Shown: positions 18,452 through 27,536 of the stretch, piece by piece | Numbering within the stretch: position 1 is the first letter of the stretch | How the letters are laid out: each line of letters starts with the position of its first letter | Origin: Algibacter sp. L1A34 | Lineage (GTDB): Bacteria > Bacteroidota > Bacteroidia > Flavobacteriales > Flavobacteriaceae | Direction of reading: 5' to 3' | Assembly: GCF_009796805.1 (NCBI RefSeq) | Contig: NZ_CP047029.1 | Span: 1,663,501 to 1,727,500, forward strand | Length of the DNA: 64,000 nucleotides | Translations under genes and position numbers: made by a program | The notes under the pieces: model-generated | Database searches by the model: none | What the model saw: only the letters and a program-made list of their open reading frames with translations | Told to the model about the DNA's origin: nothing

Positions 18452-20260
18452 ATGAAAAATACACATTCATTTCATATTCCTGTAATGGGAATAGGATTTA
18501 CGATAGATACGCCTTTAAAAGTTGCACAGTATGGTATGGATTCTGTAATTTCTTTGGTAGATGATATTCTACTTGAAAAATTAAGGAAAATGTACAGCGA
18601 AAAATTTGAGGTTCCTTATCATGAGATTACAGATAAAATAGAAGATTTTAGAGCCAAAAGAGTTACCTCTTATTTAAATCTAATTAGCGATTTAGCAAGC
18701 AAGAAATTTGAAGAATTAAAAAATGTTTCGGCAGAAAAAAGCGAAGAACTTTTTAATTATATCAGTATGTTGCCTGATGGATCTAAAATGAAGTCTGAGT
18801 TTGAAAAATTAACATCTAAAGAATTAGATTTTTCTAAGGTTAAAAACTGGGTTGCTAGTAATTTATCTATGGGAGCCATCGATGTTAATATCATGACAAA
18901 GGTGGATAAAGATAATTACATAAAGGATGAAAAATTACCAGTAGAATTTAACGATGCACATGCTGCATTGCGTGGTTTTGCTAATAGTAAATTAAATTCT
19001 TCCGTAGTGCTTTCTGCAGGTATGAACCCGAGATTGTATGCGTATATGTCTCAATTTAATGATTTTTTTCCAGACGAAAATGGCCTTTTAAATAAACGTA
19101 TTATCTTGAAAGTTAGCGATTATAGATCGGCATTAATTCAAGGTAAATTTTTAGCAAAAAAAGGTTTATGGGTTTCGGAATACAGAATTGAATCTGGTTT
19201 AAATTGTGGTGGCCATGCTTTCGCAACCGAGGGATATCTTTTAGGTCCTGTTTTGGCTGAGTTTAAAGCGAACAGGGATGAGCTTCAAAAAGCTATTTAT
19301 AGCGTATTAAGTCAGGAGCTTTTAAATCAAAATAGAGTAATTCCTCATGAAGAATTAAGTTTTGAAATTACAGCACAAGGTGGTGTAGGAACTTATGAGG
19401 AACATGATTTTTTAATAAACCATTATAATTTAGATTCTATAGGTTGGGGTAGTCCATTTTTATTAGTACCCGAAGCCACAGCTGTGGATAAAGGAACTTT
19501 AGATATGTTAGCTAAAGCTGAAGAAAAAGATTTGTATTTAAGCGATGTTTCTCCGTTAGGTGTACCTTTTAATAACCTAAGGGATAACACGAAAGATGCT
19601 GAAAAACAAGTTTTAATAGATAAAGGAAGACCTGGTAGTTCTTGCCCTAAGAAATTTGTGGCTATGAATAAAGAGTTTAAAGAGTCTGGAGTTTGTACCG
19701 CATCAAGAGAATATCAGCATTTTAAAATAAAAGCTTTAAAAGAACAAGAGTTATCTCCAGAAAACTATCAAAATCAATACAATAAAATTATTGAAAAATC
19801 TTGCACTTGTGTAGGTTTGGGTACTTCGGCACTTTTAGCGTATGGTCTTGATACTAAAACGGAAGGCGAAGGTGTTTCTGTTTGTCCGGGACCAAACATG
19901 GCTTATTATTCTAAAATAATGAGCTTGAAGAATATTACCGATCATATTTACGGGCGTGATAATATGGTTTCTCGCACAGATAGGCCTAATTTATTTATTA
20001 AAGAGCTGGATATTTATATTGATTTTTTAAAAAATAAATTAGCAGAGGCTAGAGTTTCTATGAGTAAAAAAGATGAGAAATACTTAATCAATTTTACTAA
20101 AAACATGAAAATGGGTGTTGCGTATTATCAGTCACTTTTTAATAATTTCAAAAATGAGTTTTTAGATATTAAAGAATCTGTTTTATCAGAACTTTTTAAA
20201 GGAGAACTTACTTTAAACGAGATTCAATTAGAAATTCAAAGTTTGACTATTAAAGCATAA
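18452..20260 (+). CDS. conserved protein of unknown function, possibly FMN-type TIM barrel with Cys-rich C-terminus
   Basis: 602 residues, cytoplasmic (no signal peptide or membrane helix). I cannot name it. The start HIPVMGIGFTIDTPLKVAQ and the later segment ITAQGGVGTYEEHDFLI (about 307-323) with IGWGSPFLLVPEA (about 330) recall the phosphate-binding end of nitronate-monooxygenase/IMP-dehydrogenase-like barrels (GGIG..., GTxFLxTxE). Six cysteines lie at C252 (NCGGHAF), C398, C415, C451, C453 and C478; the last five fall within 80 residues and could bind a metal or Fe-S cluster. Between residues 60 and 130 the sequence is charged and helical. Flanked by divergent ppc and by nadA, but its own terminator separates it from nadA. 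Confidence 0.75.
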   Translation: MKNTHSFHIPVMGIGFTIDTPLKVAQYGMDSVISLVDDILLEKLRKMYSEKFEVPYHEITDKIEDFRAKRVTSYLNLISDLASKKFEELKNVSAEKSEELFNYISMLPDGSKMKSEFEKLTSKELDFSKVKNWVASNLSMGAIDVNIMTKVDKDNYIKDEKLPVEFNDAHAALRGFANSKLNSSVVLSAGMNPRLYAYMSQFNDFFPDENGLLNKRIILKVSDYRSALIQGKFLAKKGLWVSEYRIESGLNCGGHAFATEGYLLGPVLAEFKANRDELQKAIYSVLSQELLNQNRVIPHEELSFEITAQGGVGTYEEHDFLINHYNLDSIGWGSPFLLVPEATAVDKGTLDMLAKAEEKDLYLSDVSPLGVPFNNLRDNTKDAEKQVLIDKGRPGSSCPKKFVAMNKEFKESGVCTASREYQHFKIKALKEQELSPENYQNQYNKIIEKSCTCVGLGTSALLAYGLDTKTEGEGVSVCPGPNMAYYSKIMSLKNITDHIYGRDNMVSRTDRPNLFIKELDIYIDFLKNKLAEARVSMSKKDEKYLINFTKNMKMGVAYYQSLFNNFKNEFLDIKESVLSELFKGELTLNEIQLEIQSLTIKA

Positions 20261-20264
20261 AATT

Positions 20265-20301
20265 AAAGCGCTTTGTTTATATTATAACAAAGCGCTTTTT
20301 T
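20265..20301 (+). terminator. rho-independent terminator after the unknown gene
   Basis: 13-bp stem AAAGCGCTTTGTT / AACAAAGCGCTTT (20265-20277 / 20286-20298) running into six T, then C and five more T. Confidence 0.9.
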
Positions 20302-20450
20302 CTTTTTGTTATTTATTTAAGAGTTTACTTAACAATAATTTAAAGATTTTATAAAAAGAATGCTTGTTTTTTATTCCCAAGGTTTTTTTAGGCGATTCTG
20401 AATTTAATACGCATTTTAATTAAGATATTTGTAATTAAATGAGGAATAAC

Positions 20451-21377
20451 ATGGATTTAGTAAAAGAAATAAATCGTTTAAAAAAGGAAAAAAATGCTGT
20501 TATTTTGGCGCACTATTATCAGGTACCAGAAATCCAAGATATAGCCGATTATGTTGGTGATAGTTTAGGTTTGTCTCAAAAGGCAGCCGAAACCGATGCT
20601 GATGTTATTGTATTTGCGGGTGTGCATTTTATGGCCGAAACTGCGAAGATTTTAAATCCATCTAAAACCGTTGTTTTACCAGATGTAAATGCAGGATGCT
20701 CTCTAGCCGATTCTTGTCCGCCAGCAGATTTTGAAGCGTTTACAAAAGAACATTCCAATCATGTAGTAATCACTTACGTGAATTGTTCTGCTGAAATTAA
20801 GGCATTAAGTGATATTGTTTGTACTTCTTCCAATGCATTGAAAATAGTGCAATCTATACCAAAAGAAACGCCAATTATATTTGCTCCAGATAGAAATTTA
20901 GGACAATACATAATTAATGAAACTGGGCGTGATATGTTACTTTGGGACGGTAGTTGTATTGTTCATGAAGCATTTTCTATTGATAAATTAATTGAATTAC
21001 ATAAAAAATATCCAGCTCATAAAATTATAGCGCATCCAGAATCTGAAACTCATATTTTAGATACAGCCACTTATATTGGCTCTACTTCTGGCATGATAAA
21101 TTTTGTTAGAGAGCATGCCGATGAAAAATTTATTGTAGCTACAGAAGCTGGTATTCTGCATAAAATGCAAGAAGAAATGCCAAACACAGAATTAATTCCC
21201 GCACCAGCAAAGGAAGATAATACTTGTGCTTGTAGTGAATGTCATTTTATGAAAATGAATACCATGCAAAAATTATACGATTGTTTACTTAACGAATCGC
21301 CGCAGATTGATGTTGACGAGAAAATTCGTGAACGCGCATTATTACCAATTGAACGTATGTTAGAACTCTCAAAATAA
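20451..21377 (+). CDS. nadA: quinolinate synthase A
   Basis: Condenses iminoaspartate with dihydroxyacetone phosphate to quinolinate, the first ring of NAD. About 308 residues, the short class. Signatures: [63 protein letters not shown], and [14 protein letters not shown]; cysteines in these blocks ligate the 4Fe-4S cluster. Start: an in-frame ATG at 20439 adds four residues, but the ATG at 20451 is preceded by GAGGA about 8 nt upstream, rare here, and fits a promoter-like GATATTTG (20424-20431) better. One nucleotide separates it from nadB. Confidence 0.95.
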   Translation: MDLVKEINRLKKEKNAVILAHYYQVPEIQDIADYVGDSLGLSQKAAETDADVIVFAGVHFMAETAKILNPSKTVVLPDVNAGCSLADSCPPADFEAFTKEHSNHVVITYVNCSAEIKALSDIVCTSSNALKIVQSIPKETPIIFAPDRNLGQYIINETGRDMLLWDGSCIVHEAFSIDKLIELHKKYPAHKIIAHPESETHILDTATYIGSTSGMINFVREHADEKFIVATEAGILHKMQEEMPNTELIPAPAKEDNTCACSECHFMKMNTMQKLYDCLLNESPQIDVDEKIRERALLPIERMLELSK

Positions 21378-21378
21378 T

Positions 21379-22935
21379 ATGGTAAAGGCAGACTATTTAG
21401 TAATTGGTTCAGGAATTGCAGGATTAACGTTTTCGGTTAAAATTGCTGAGAAATTTCCGGAAAGGAATGTTATTATAGTAACAAAATCTTCCGAGGAAGA
21501 ATCGAACACTAAGTATGCTCAAGGTGGTGTTGCTATTGTTTTAAACCATGAAAAAGATTCGTTTAAAAAACATGTAGATGACACATTGATTGCGGGCGAC
21601 GGACTTTGTAATAGGGAAGTCGTGGAAATGGTGGTTAATGAAGGTCCAGATCGCTTAAAAGAGTTATTGGAATGGGGTGCTAATTTTGATGAAGATGCCA
21701 TTGGGAATTTAGATTTAGGTAAGGAAGGCGGGCATTCGGAATTTCGAATAGTACATCACAAAGATATTACCGGTTTGGAAATTGAAATGGCTTTATTAAA
21801 GCGTGTGCATCAATTACCAAACATTACTTTACTGCCGCATCATTTTGCAATAGATTTAATAACAAATCATCATATTAAAAAGCCAAAACCATCTAAAAAA
21901 GGCTGTTACGGCGCTTATGTTTTAAACCAGAAATCGGGAGAAATATTCACTATTAAAGCAAGTAGCACTTTATTAGCTTCTGGTGGAATAGGTCGTGTTT
22001 ACGGTCATACAACCAATCCTGTTATTGCAACTGGAGATGGTATTGCTATGGCATACCGGGCTAAAACAAAGATTTCCTATATGGAGTTTGTTCAGTTTCA
22101 TCCTACGGCTTTGTATGATGTTCGTGGCGATCAATCGTCCTTTTTAATATCCGAAGCTGTTCGTGGTTTTGGTGCCTATTTGCGTAATAAAAGTGGACAT
22201 CGTTTTATGCCAGATTACGATGAGCGTGCCGAATTAGCATCGCGTGATATTGTATCTCAAAGTATTGATAGTGAGCTTAAAAAATCTGGAGAAACTCACG
22301 TGTTTTTGGATTGTTCTCATTTAGATATTGATGCTTTTAAAGCGCATTTTCCTAATATTTATCAAAAGTGTTTGGATAACCATATTGATATAAAAACCGA
22401 TTGGATTCCTGTAGTTCCAGCTTCGCATTATTTGTGTGGTGGTATTGATGTAGATATGGATGGGAAAACATCTATTAAAAATTTATTTTCTTGTGGTGAG
22501 TGTACAAATACCGGGCTTCATGGTGCAAATAGATTGGCATCAAATTCTTTATTAGAAGCTATGGTTTATGCACATAATATTTTTAAATACCATAGCAATA
22601 AAGCTTTAGAGGTTTTAAGTTTAGAGATTCCGGATTGGGATGATAAAGGTACGAGTATCGCTAAGGAGCATGTTATTATTCAGCATAACTTAAAACAATT
22701 ACAGGCTATTATGCGTGATTATGTTGGTATTGTTCGTAGCGACGACCGACTTAAGAGTGCTGTTAAACGTTTGGATTTAATTTATGATGAAGTGGAGGCG
22801 TTTTACAAAAAATCGAAGATAACAACTTCGCTATGCGAATTGCGTAATATGCTAAATGTAGCCCATTTAATTGTGAATCAATCCTTAGAACGAAAAGAAA
22901 ATAAGGGTGGTTATTTTAATATTGATAATGTTTGA
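21379..22935 (+). CDS. nadB: L-aspartate oxidase
   Basis: 518 residues. Oxidises L-aspartate to iminoaspartate with FAD and hands it to NadA. Dinucleotide fold YLVIGSGIAGLTFSVKI at the N-terminus; SNTKYAQGGVAIVL (about residue 43), VQFHPTAL (about 238), PASHYLCGGIDVD (about 350), SCGECTNTGLHGANRLASNSLLEA (about 373) are the family's FAD and substrate blocks, with the C-terminal helical domain complete. Starts one base after the nadA stop: a two-gene operon. Confidence 0.96.
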   Translation: MVKADYLVIGSGIAGLTFSVKIAEKFPERNVIIVTKSSEEESNTKYAQGGVAIVLNHEKDSFKKHVDDTLIAGDGLCNREVVEMVVNEGPDRLKELLEWGANFDEDAIGNLDLGKEGGHSEFRIVHHKDITGLEIEMALLKRVHQLPNITLLPHHFAIDLITNHHIKKPKPSKKGCYGAYVLNQKSGEIFTIKASSTLLASGGIGRVYGHTTNPVIATGDGIAMAYRAKTKISYMEFVQFHPTALYDVRGDQSSFLISEAVRGFGAYLRNKSGHRFMPDYDERAELASRDIVSQSIDSELKKSGETHVFLDCSHLDIDAFKAHFPNIYQKCLDNHIDIKTDWIPVVPASHYLCGGIDVDMDGKTSIKNLFSCGECTNTGLHGANRLASNSLLEAMVYAHNIFKYHSNKALEVLSLEIPDWDDKGTSIAKEHVIIQHNLKQLQAIMRDYVGIVRSDDRLKSAVKRLDLIYDEVEAFYKKSKITTSLCELRNMLNVAHLIVNQSLERKENKGGYFNIDNV

Positions 22936-22950
22936 AAACTTCAATTTAAT

Positions 22951-25314
22951 TTAAGCAATTTTTAAAATACTATCAGGAAAGCAGTGGGTGTATATTTTTT
23001 CGAATAATAAATCTTGATTTAGTGGTTTGGTAATGTAATCGCACATACCAAGTTTTAGTACATGTTCTTTAGTTTCATCAATCGCATCTGCAGTAATTGC
23101 AATAATTGGAATACTTTCTATCGTTGATCCTAAACTTCCGTTTTTAATGATTTGTGTCGCTTCATAACCATCCATTATTGGCATTTGTAAATCCATTAGA
23201 ATAATATCAAAATGTTCGATTTTAAGGTTTTCTATTGCTTCTTTTCCATTATTGGTTATTGTAAACGATATGTTTTTTTGCGTTTTTAGAATTCGTGATA
23301 ATACCATTTGGTTTATCTTATTGTCTTCGGCTATTAGTATTTTCAAGGGTTTGTTTCTATAAGTGTTTATAATGCTTTTAACTGATTTTTGTTCTTCGGA
23401 AATGTATCTAAAGTTTAAATTGATAAATACACTTGTACCTCTATTTATCTCGCTGTTAATTTTTATTTCGCCATCAAATAACTTAACAATATGGTAGGCA
23501 ATGGTTAAGCCAAGACCGATACCGCCAAATTCGCGTTTGTGGTTTAAGCGCATTTGACTAAAGCTTTCAAATACATTTTTAATGGAGTTTTCATCAATAC
23601 CAATTCCGGTGTCCGAAATTTGAATGGAAAACTGGCAAGTGTCTGTGTTTATTTCATTGCAAATTAATTTAAAATAAATACTTCCTTTATCGGTAAATTT
23701 TAAGGCATTGGCTAAAACGTTATTTATAATTTGTAAAAATCGCGTAGAGTCGGCTAATATTTTTTCTGGAATTCTATTATCTAAATCAAACTTATAAGCG
23801 AGTCCTTTTTTTGCCGCTTCAATTTGCCAATTGTCGCTAATCTCCTGTAGTTTAATGCTTGGGTTAAATACTACAGGGCTAAGTTTTAATTTGTTGTTTT
23901 CAATTTTTTCAAAGTCTATAATATCGTTTACATTGCTTAATAAACTTATTGAAGCATTTTTTATAATTTCAAAAGACTCGTTGGTTTTTTTATTTTTTTT
24001 CCGGCCTAATTCAATTTCTGCAATGCCCATTATGGCATTAATAGGCGTTCTAAGTTCGTGGCTCATATTAGACATAAAATAGGTTTTAAGTTCTCCTATT
24101 TCTTCCGATTTTATTAAAGCTTCCTCTTGTAGTTTTTCTTTTTGGATACGCATAAATTTAATTAAGTTGGTCATAGAAAGTGATAAGAAAATAACCTCTA
24201 GACCAGATCCGAATTTTGAGCTATTCAAAGTATAAAAGTTGTTGGGTACTAAGCTTAAATTGTTCATTACAAAACCTAAAAGGCCAATAACTAAGAATAA
24301 AATACCAAAAGAAAAATAAGAGTCTATTTCAATGTTTTTATAGCGTAGTGTAAAAACACTCGATAAAATTAATATTAAGCTAAATAGGCCATTTAGATTG
24401 CTAATTGGATATACAATTTCCAACGATTTTGAGTTTATAAATATTAAAATAAATAAAAGAGCGAGAATACCGTACGCAACGTAGTAAGCGGTTTTATATG
24501 ATTTTAAATGAGTATTTATATGTAAAAAATGCTCGCAGTATTTAAGTAAATAGAAGTTTGAAAACAATGCAGTTATAAGTACTATTCTGCTATTAATAAA
24601 GCTAGCATTTGTAAAAATATATTCGTGTATAAAACCATCTAATGCCGCTTGCATTAAACAAATGGAAAACACGTAGAGGCCATAATACAAAAAGGCCTTT
24701 TCTTTTATAGTATTATAAAAGAATAAGTATATAATGCCAGCTAAAAGTAGTAAACCATAAAATAAACCTAGAAAAAATTGCTGTAAGTAGTTTTTTTTCC
24801 AAAATAGGGCTTCATCATATAGGTTTAAAGGCAAGTTTATGGTTTCTCCGTCGCTCTTTAAATGAATATAAATTTGCTGTGTTTCGCTTGGTGGTAGTTT
24901 AATTTTGAATATGGTAGATCTATGATTAACCTGTTTGTCTTTAAAATCAATTTGATCGCCACTTTTAAAAATTTCTGTTTTGGTTTTTGAAATTTGATAA
25001 AGCTCGGCAAAATCTGTGATAGGGCGGCCAGTTTCTAAATAGTAGGTTTTAGATTCTGCATTACTATTTTCGAGTTTAAAACGAATCCAATAATTATCTG
25101 ATGTGAATCCTGCACTTTGATTATTTGATTCTAATTCTTGAAAATGTAGTAATGGGCTTCTTCTAACATCTTTAAGGTTTAAATCTAAGCTTCCTGCATT
25201 TGTGAATTTGGCATATTCGTATAACTCTCCTTTGCTTTTTTCCGGGAAGTATACATCGTCTTGCGCATATGAGCATAGACTAAATATGTAGATTATAAAT
25301 AAGAAACTCTTCAT
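22951..25314 (-). CDS. hybrid sensor histidine kinase with 7TMR-DISM sensor and receiver domain
   Basis: About 787 residues from the ATG at 25314, chosen because it begins the signal peptide MKSFLFIIYIFSLCSYAQ. Order: periplasmic 7TMR-DISM extracellular domain (about 20-170), seven membrane helices (about 180-385), short coiled coil, HisKA with MSNMSHELRTPINAIMG (phospho-His about 419), HATPase with N, G1 and G2 boxes (DTGIGID, GGIGLGL), and a C-terminal receiver (LIAEDNKINQ ... ILMDLQMPIMDG ... AITADA ... ITKPLN). Internal phosphorelay to its own receiver is likely; no output regulator lies nearby. DISM sensors usually bind carbohydrate-like ligands; the ligand is unknown. Convergent with nadB. 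Confidence 0.9.
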   Translation of the reverse strand: MKSFLFIIYIFSLCSYAQDDVYFPEKSKGELYEYAKFTNAGSLDLNLKDVRRSPLLHFQELESNNQSAGFTSDNYWIRFKLENSNAESKTYYLETGRPITDFAELYQISKTKTEIFKSGDQIDFKDKQVNHRSTIFKIKLPPSETQQIYIHLKSDGETINLPLNLYDEALFWKKNYLQQFFLGLFYGLLLLAGIIYLFFYNTIKEKAFLYYGLYVFSICLMQAALDGFIHEYIFTNASFINSRIVLITALFSNFYLLKYCEHFLHINTHLKSYKTAYYVAYGILALLFILIFINSKSLEIVYPISNLNGLFSLILILSSVFTLRYKNIEIDSYFSFGILFLVIGLLGFVMNNLSLVPNNFYTLNSSKFGSGLEVIFLSLSMTNLIKFMRIQKEKLQEEALIKSEEIGELKTYFMSNMSHELRTPINAIMGIAEIELGRKKNKKTNESFEIIKNASISLLSNVNDIIDFEKIENNKLKLSPVVFNPSIKLQEISDNWQIEAAKKGLAYKFDLDNRIPEKILADSTRFLQIINNVLANALKFTDKGSIYFKLICNEINTDTCQFSIQISDTGIGIDENSIKNVFESFSQMRLNHKREFGGIGLGLTIAYHIVKLFDGEIKINSEINRGTSVFINLNFRYISEEQKSVKSIINTYRNKPLKILIAEDNKINQMVLSRILKTQKNISFTITNNGKEAIENLKIEHFDIILMDLQMPIMDGYEATQIIKNGSLGSTIESIPIIAITADAIDETKEHVLKLGMCDYITKPLNQDLLFEKIYTHCFPDSILKIA

Positions 25315-25341
25315 GTTTGGGGCATTGAAAGCGCCAAACAT
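25313..25341 (-). promoter_or_regulatory. inverted repeat overlapping the start codon of the hybrid kinase
   Basis: ATGTTTGG / CCAAACAT (8-bp perfect arms plus two more pairs after one mismatch). The arms include an upstream in-frame ATG (25341) and the first two bases of the ATG at 25314, so the mRNA hairpin would hide the start. Confidence 0.4.
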
Positions 25342-25547
25342 AAGTAAATAATTCGTTTTTATATATATTTATGATTACAAATATTACATTTAATCTATTA
25401 AAAATGTATTTCATCGATCTTTTTGTGTGTTTGAATTCCTTCAAATAAGAATTATTATTTAATTTTGAGTTTTGAAAATTAATGGATATTATTTTTTTTG
25501 CCTTGTTTTAGAGATATGAAACTGAGATTTGATAACATAATTTTATG

Positions 25548-25587
25548 AAAAAAATGCAGCCCTAATCCCTCAATTAAAAGCTGCATT
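25548..25587 (-). terminator. rho-independent terminator of the short ssb gene
   Basis: Minus-strand stem AATGCAGC / GCTGCATT followed by seven T, about 30 nt after the stop. The rest of the 300-nt gap up to the kinase (25342-25547) shows nothing else. Confidence 0.75.
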
Positions 25588-25616
25588 ATAAAACATATTT
25601 TAGGCTAAGTGTTATT

Positions 25617-25949
25617 TTATTTTCCTAGCATGAGTAATTCGTTGCAAACAATTTCTGTGACATAACGTTTGTTTCCATCTTTATCATCGTAGCTTCGGTT
25701 TGTTAATTTACCCTCTATGGCAATTTCTTTTCCTTTGGTAACATAGCTTTCTACAACTTTTACAAGGCCACCTCTAACCACAATGTTGTGCCAGTAAGCA
25801 CGCTCTACTTTGTTTCCGTTTTTGTCTTTGTAACTATCGTCGGTAGCTAGCGAAAATTTCGCCATTTTATTACCATCGGTAAAGTTTACAATTTCTGGGT
25901 CTTGCCCTAATCTACCAATCAACTGTACTTTGTTTCTAAGTGCGTTCAT
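25617..25949 (-). CDS. ssb: single-stranded DNA-binding protein, short form
   Basis: 110 residues, essentially one OB fold: MNALRNKVQLIGRLGQDPEI, KMAKFSLATDDSYKDKNG, RAYWHNIVVRGGLVKVVESYV and KEIAIEGKLTNRSYDD are all standard SSB blocks. It ends right after the fold (CNELLMLGK), so it lacks the linker and acidic DDDLPF-type tip that recruits repair and replication proteins; the second SSB at 52018 has it. Such short SSBs are common second copies in Bacteroidota, possibly for DNA uptake or recombination. Single gene with its own terminator. Confidence 0.9.
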   Translation of the reverse strand: MNALRNKVQLIGRLGQDPEIVNFTDGNKMAKFSLATDDSYKDKNGNKVERAYWHNIVVRGGLVKVVESYVTKGKEIAIEGKLTNRSYDDKDGNKRYVTEIVCNELLMLGK

Positions 25950-25966
25950 AATTTAAATTTTTTTAT

Positions 25967-25986
25967 GCTTACCGTCTATGGTAAGC
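25967..25986 (-). promoter_or_regulatory. hairpin in the 5' leader of short ssb
   Basis: GCTTACC / GGTAAGC arms (7 bp) around GTCTAT, 18 nt upstream of the ATG. Possible leader hairpin or operator. Confidence 0.35.
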
Positions 25987-26093
25987 TCGTTAAACAGTTA
26001 ATACTATTGAACCTCAATCGATTCAACACTGCAAATATCTTACAGCTTCCAAGTTTTATTCGGTAATTACTTATTTAAAATCGTTTGTAGTCG

Positions 26094-26125
26094 TTTGTAA
26101 ACGGATGTGTTTTTGATTATATTTG
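26094..26125 (+). promoter_or_regulatory. consensus promoter in front of the truncated hydrolase remnant
   Basis: TTTG (26094-26097), 20-nt spacer, TATATTTG (26118-26125): a full match to the Bacteroidota promoter consensus. Confidence 0.55.
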
Positions 26126-26428
26126 GGAGTTGGTATTTGTTGGCGGAACTCACTCAAAATTGAAAAATCGGATTTAAAAAACACTAAAATTAGATTTTAC
26201 ACAGAGCCAGATACACTGTGGTGGAAGAAACATTATATGTCTGAATACGAAGAAATGAATGCTTACTATATTAAAAAACTTTCAGAAAATTTGAAAAAGG
26301 CTAATTTTAAAGATATTGAGTATATACAAACAAAGGATAAAGAATTTCGTTCAAATGGGGAACGGCATCCTCATAGTTGGTCAATTATAGATAGGAAGGA
26401 TTTAATAGATTGGGTGTTAGAAAAGTAA
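26123..26428 (+). pseudogene. C-terminal remnant of an alpha/beta-hydrolase-like gene
   Basis: An open run of about 101 codons without a credible start (the first possible starts are a TTG at the edge and an ATG only at 26238). The segment IRFYTEPDTLWWKKHYMSEY ... RHPHSWSIIDRKDLIDWVL looks like the end of a hydrolase of the alpha/beta fold, with HPHSWSI supplying the catalytic histidine; the nucleophile and the first two thirds are missing. A good promoter directly abuts the remnant, which suggests an internal deletion that joined promoter and 3' end. Family call is from memory and tentative. Confidence 0.5.
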
Positions 26429-26462
26429 AAGTATACAGATACTAAAAAAACCAAGAAAAATT

Positions 26463-26813
26463 ATGCAGAAACAATGTCCAGAATGTGGAGATAAAATTAT
26501 TGGTAGGATTGATAAAAAATTCTGTTCCGATGGTTGCAGAAATGCTTATAATAATAGGGTGAATAAGGATAGTAAAAACTTGATTCGAAATACTAATAAT
26601 AGGCTTCGGAAAAATTATCGTGTTCTAGAAACTTTAAATCCTGATAAAAAAACACGAACTTCGCGAGCAAAATTAATCGAGGCGGGTTTCGATTTTAATT
26701 ACTTTACAAGTATTTATACCACCAAAGCGCAAACGGTTTATTATTTTGTTTACGATCAAGGGTATTTAGAACTTGAAGGTGATTATTATGCACTTGTAAA
26801 ACGCGACAGTTAA
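26463..26813 (+). CDS. small zinc-ribbon protein of unknown function
   Basis: 116 residues. An N-terminal Cys4 zinc ribbon, C5-P-E-C8 and C21-S-D-G-C25, of the type found in DUF2116/rubredoxin-like treble-clef proteins, is followed by a basic stretch (RNTNNRLRKNYRVLE) and a conserved-looking C-terminal block (AGFDFNYFTSIYTTKAQTVY) ending with alternating aromatic residues. A nucleic-acid or protein-contact role is possible; function unknown. It lies 7 nt upstream of the GIDE-domain gene, so the two are probably co-transcribed. Confidence 0.75.
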   Translation: MQKQCPECGDKIIGRIDKKFCSDGCRNAYNNRVNKDSKNLIRNTNNRLRKNYRVLETLNPDKKTRTSRAKLIEAGFDFNYFTSIYTTKAQTVYYFVYDQGYLELEGDYYALVKRDS

Positions 26814-26820
26814 TTAAATT

Positions 26821-27531
26821 ATGGAAAATATTTTATCATTTCTTCAAGAAAATAAACAGGTTTTAATTCCTGTTTGTATGTTTTTGACTGTAATAATTAT
26901 TGGCCTTTTATTTTTCTATTTTAGTAGAAAAAACAGAATGCTTCGTGAGTTTAAAAAAAGTCGTAAAAAAAGCGTAAATAGTATTAAAAGAAAAGAGTAC
27001 GCAAAAATTATAGGTAAGGCCAAACATATTGAAGTTCCTTTAATTGCTCCGCTAAGTGGTAGAAAATGCGTGTATTATCATGTAACGGTCGAGGTGAAAG
27101 CTGATAAGAATTGGCGTAAAATTATAGACGATGTTAAAAGTCAAGATTTTTTTATTGCAACAAATACCGAAAAAGCAATTGTAAAAGCATCCAATTTAGA
27201 TAAGTCTTTTAAGTATATTCATTTAGTGAAAGATTTTAATAAAAACTCTGGATTTAGAAATGATGCACCAGAAAAACTAGAAGCTTATTTAAAAGAGTAC
27301 AGTAAAAAAAGTACGGGATTGTTTGGGATTAATAAGCAAATGCGTTACAGGGAAGGTATTATTGAGTTAGACGAGGATATAGCTGTAAAAGGTGTTGCAG
27401 AATGGAAAAAATTAAACGAACCTCTCGAAGGTTATTCATATTCTAAAATACTAATACTTACGGGTACAAAAAAGCAAAAGCTTTTAGTTACAGATGAACC
27501 AAAAGCTTTGTTGCGTGTTAATGTATTGTAA
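26821..27531 (+). CDS. membrane-anchored GIDE-domain protein
   Basis: 236 residues. One N-terminal membrane helix (VLIPVCMFLTVIIIGLLFFYF), then a basic stretch, then IIGKAKHIEVPLIAPLSGRKCVYYHVTVE (about residues 61-90), the hallmark of the GIDE domain known from the mitochondrial ubiquitin ligase MUL1 and from bacterial relatives. The second half (IIELDEDIAVKGVAEW) completes the domain. No RING finger. Role in bacteria is not established. Probably co-transcribed with the preceding zinc-ribbon gene; convergent with the CBS protein gene, stop codons about 5 nt apart. Confidence 0.75.
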   Translation: MENILSFLQENKQVLIPVCMFLTVIIIGLLFFYFSRKNRMLREFKKSRKKSVNSIKRKEYAKIIGKAKHIEVPLIAPLSGRKCVYYHVTVEVKADKNWRKIIDDVKSQDFFIATNTEKAIVKASNLDKSFKYIHLVKDFNKNSGFRNDAPEKLEAYLKEYSKKSTGLFGINKQMRYREGIIELDEDIAVKGVAEWKKLNEPLEGYSYSKILILTGTKKQKLLVTDEPKALLRVNVL

Positions 27532-27536
27532 TATGT

